Origin: JAKJGV01 sp964617565
GTDB taxonomy: Bacteria; Verrucomicrobiota; Kiritimatiellia; CAIQIC01; JAGNIJ01
Length of the DNA stretch: 60,162 nt
Direction: 5' to 3'
Assembly (NCBI GenBank): GCA_964617565.1
Contig: CAZTYH010000008.1
Location: forward strand, 1 to 60,162
The position numbers were made by a program, and so were the translations under genes. How positions within the stretch are numbered: position 1 is the first letter of the stretch; each line of letters begins with the position of its first letter. Below the pieces are notes generated by a model. It saw only the letters and a program-made list of their open reading frames with translations. It had not been told where the DNA came from and did not search any database. Below, in pieces: positions 59,263-60,162 of the stretch.

Positions 59263-60140
59263 ATGTATCCATCCCGGCGCAGCGTTTCCAGGCCGCCGCC
59301 ATCTTCCTTGTCCTGCGCACGTCCCGCGCGTTCCGCGACGCGGGAAAATTTTCCGCTGCGAAGTTCTTCGACGACGTCCCGCGGACATTTCGCGGTGGAC
59401 TCGACCGGATTCGTGCAGGGGGCACAACCGAGAGAGCGATACCGTTTGCCGTCGCCGCGATCGAAGTACAGGTCGGTGATCGGGATTTTTTCGCGGTCTA
59501 TATATTCCCAGATATTCAGCTCGGTCCAGTCGAGCAGGGGATGAATCCGGATGTGAGTGCCGGGTGGAAAATCCGTATTGAATTGGTTCCAGAATTCCGG
59601 CGGTTGATCGCCGATGTTCCACAGGCTGTTGCGGTCGCGCGGTGAAAAATAACGCTCCTTGGAGCGGCTTCCTTCCTCGTCGGCGCGAGCGCCGACAATG
59701 ACCCCGGTGTACGGTTCGCGGTTCGGGTCTTCCTCGTACTTGCCCGTTTCAAGGTTGAGACGGAACCGTGGCCATTCTCCGGAGAGCGTCTTCTTCAGTG
59801 CCTCGGTTTTGAGCACCGAACAGCAGGCCACGCGCGAGAGGTTGCCGTCGGGAAACGTTTCCTTTGCGGCCAGGGCCTGCCGGTTTTGCCCGTAGATCAT
59901 CGTGAGTCGCCAGTCCATGGCGATGCGGTCGCGGAACGTGATCATTTCGGGGATCTTGTAGGCCGTGTCTATATGCACAAGGGGGATCGGCACGTGACCG
60001 AAGAATGCTTTTCGTGCCAGCCAGAGCATGGCCGTACTGTCCTTGCCGATGGACCAGAGCATGCAAAGGTTTTTGAACTTCGCGTAGGCTTCGCGAAGAA
60101 TGAAAATGCTCTGGCTCTCCAATTGGTCAAGATGGTCCAT
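59259..60140 (-). CDS. cysD: sulfate adenylyltransferase small subunit
   Basis: A 293-residue PP-loop ATP pyrophosphatase that forms adenylyl sulfate together with CysN. Motifs: LESQSIFILREAYAKFKNLC at the start, the PP-loop LWSIGKDSTAMLWLARKAF near residue 30, HIDTAYKIPEM, IVGARADEEGSRSKERYFSP, and HPLLDWTELNIWEYI with CAPCTNPVESTAKCP near the end. Length is normal and the start ATG at 60140 gives the full family N-terminus. Its location beside glycosyltransferases suggests supply of activated sulfate for polysaccharide sulfation or for assimilation; no sulfotransferase is in the window. Confidence 0.97.
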   Translation of the reverse strand: MDHLDQLESQSIFILREAYAKFKNLCMLWSIGKDSTAMLWLARKAFFGHVPIPLVHIDTAYKIPEMITFRDRIAMDWRLTMIYGQNRQALAAKETFPDGNLSRVACCSVLKTEALKKTLSGEWPRFRLNLETGKYEEDPNREPYTGVIVGARADEEGSRSKERYFSPRDRNSLWNIGDQPPEFWNQFNTDFPPGTHIRIHPLLDWTELNIWEYIDREKIPITDLYFDRGDGKRYRSLGCAPCTNPVESTAKCPRDVVEELRSGKFSRVAERAGRAQDKEDGGGLETLRRDGYM

Positions 60141-60162
60141 ATCCGGAATCGTCCTCGCTACG

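Noticed and set aside
59263..59622. N-terminal extension of CysN of 120 codons
   Set aside because: It lies antisense-frame over cysD, whose product is intact and typical; the GTG at 59262 couples to the cysD stop and gives the usual CysN N-terminus.
1..60162. tRNA, rRNA or other standard RNA genes
   Set aside because: Reading both strands of the intergenic parts I found no cloverleaf, conserved TPsiC-type sequence or rRNA segment.

Overview
The window looks like a metagenome-derived scaffold from the PVC superphylum, most like Verrucomicrobiota or Kiritimatiellota. The pointers are a Chlamydia-type GreA with a very long N-terminal extension (4380-6539), a PEP-CTERM protein, prepilin-like secreted proteins, Tat-exported oxidoreductases and a fairly GC-rich gene-dense layout. 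The lineage is an inference; there is no rRNA or tRNA gene in the window. Nine runs of exactly 100 N are scaffold gaps. Three of them (7982, 20394, 29891) are flanked by the same 55 bases on both sides, so they are unresolved overlaps rather than missing DNA. The other six really lack sequence and break trkH/trkA, xth/serpin, an M20 peptidase, a flippase and GT39 pair, a transaldolase and cysNC.

Layout. 1-7.9 kb: start of an RluA-type gene, a MFS/spermidine-synthase/TPR fusion, two secreted proteins (one PEP-CTERM), greA, a GtrA-like protein and a prepilin-like protein. 8.3-15.1 kb: malQ behind a LacI-type palindrome, then a compact overlapping series (VanZ-like, Tat phosphoesterase, pseudopilin-like protein, ECF sigma factor, anti-sigma factor, two secreted proteins). 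15.2-23.6 kb: Trk potassium uptake, a SagB-like lipoprotein, glycogen synthase (with malQ, glucan metabolism), a B12-type radical SAM protein and a sugar-cation symporter. 23.8-30.6 kb: a four-gene redox operon (aldo/keto reductase, membrane polyferredoxin, DUF362, DUF6599-like), then a DsbD-N-like protein and a thioredoxin-fold protein. 30.7-41.7 kb: membrane glycosyltransferases, a split transketolase, a B12 radical SAM protein and a DegT-family enzyme with the ColD/RfbH-type histidine, plausibly unusual sugar biosynthesis; then an RRM protein and a large membrane protein. 41.8-47.7 kb: housekeeping genes and a serpin. 47.8-60.1 kb: a surface-polysaccharide region with glycosyltransferases, a flippase, a methyltransferase, a heptose module (SIS isomerase, transaldolase, HddA-like kinase) and sulfate activation (cysD, cysNC).

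The most unusual feature is in the DNA between genes. Short degenerate tandem repeats with a 7- or 8-nt phase recur, often as inverted pairs, and sometimes supply the ends of genes: stop codons, or a Shine-Dalgarno and start. One inverted pair closely brackets a four-helix-bundle (S23/IVP-type) gene between a transaldolase and a heptose kinase gene (56078-56579). A gene-less palindrome of the same repeat lies just upstream of the transaldolase (55449-55563), and a solo arm with 19 identical bases lies 52 kb away (4001). This resembles a small mobile module with a non-autonomous derivative and is my main candidate for an undescribed system. A separate REP-like palindrome occurs twice (15112, 43998).
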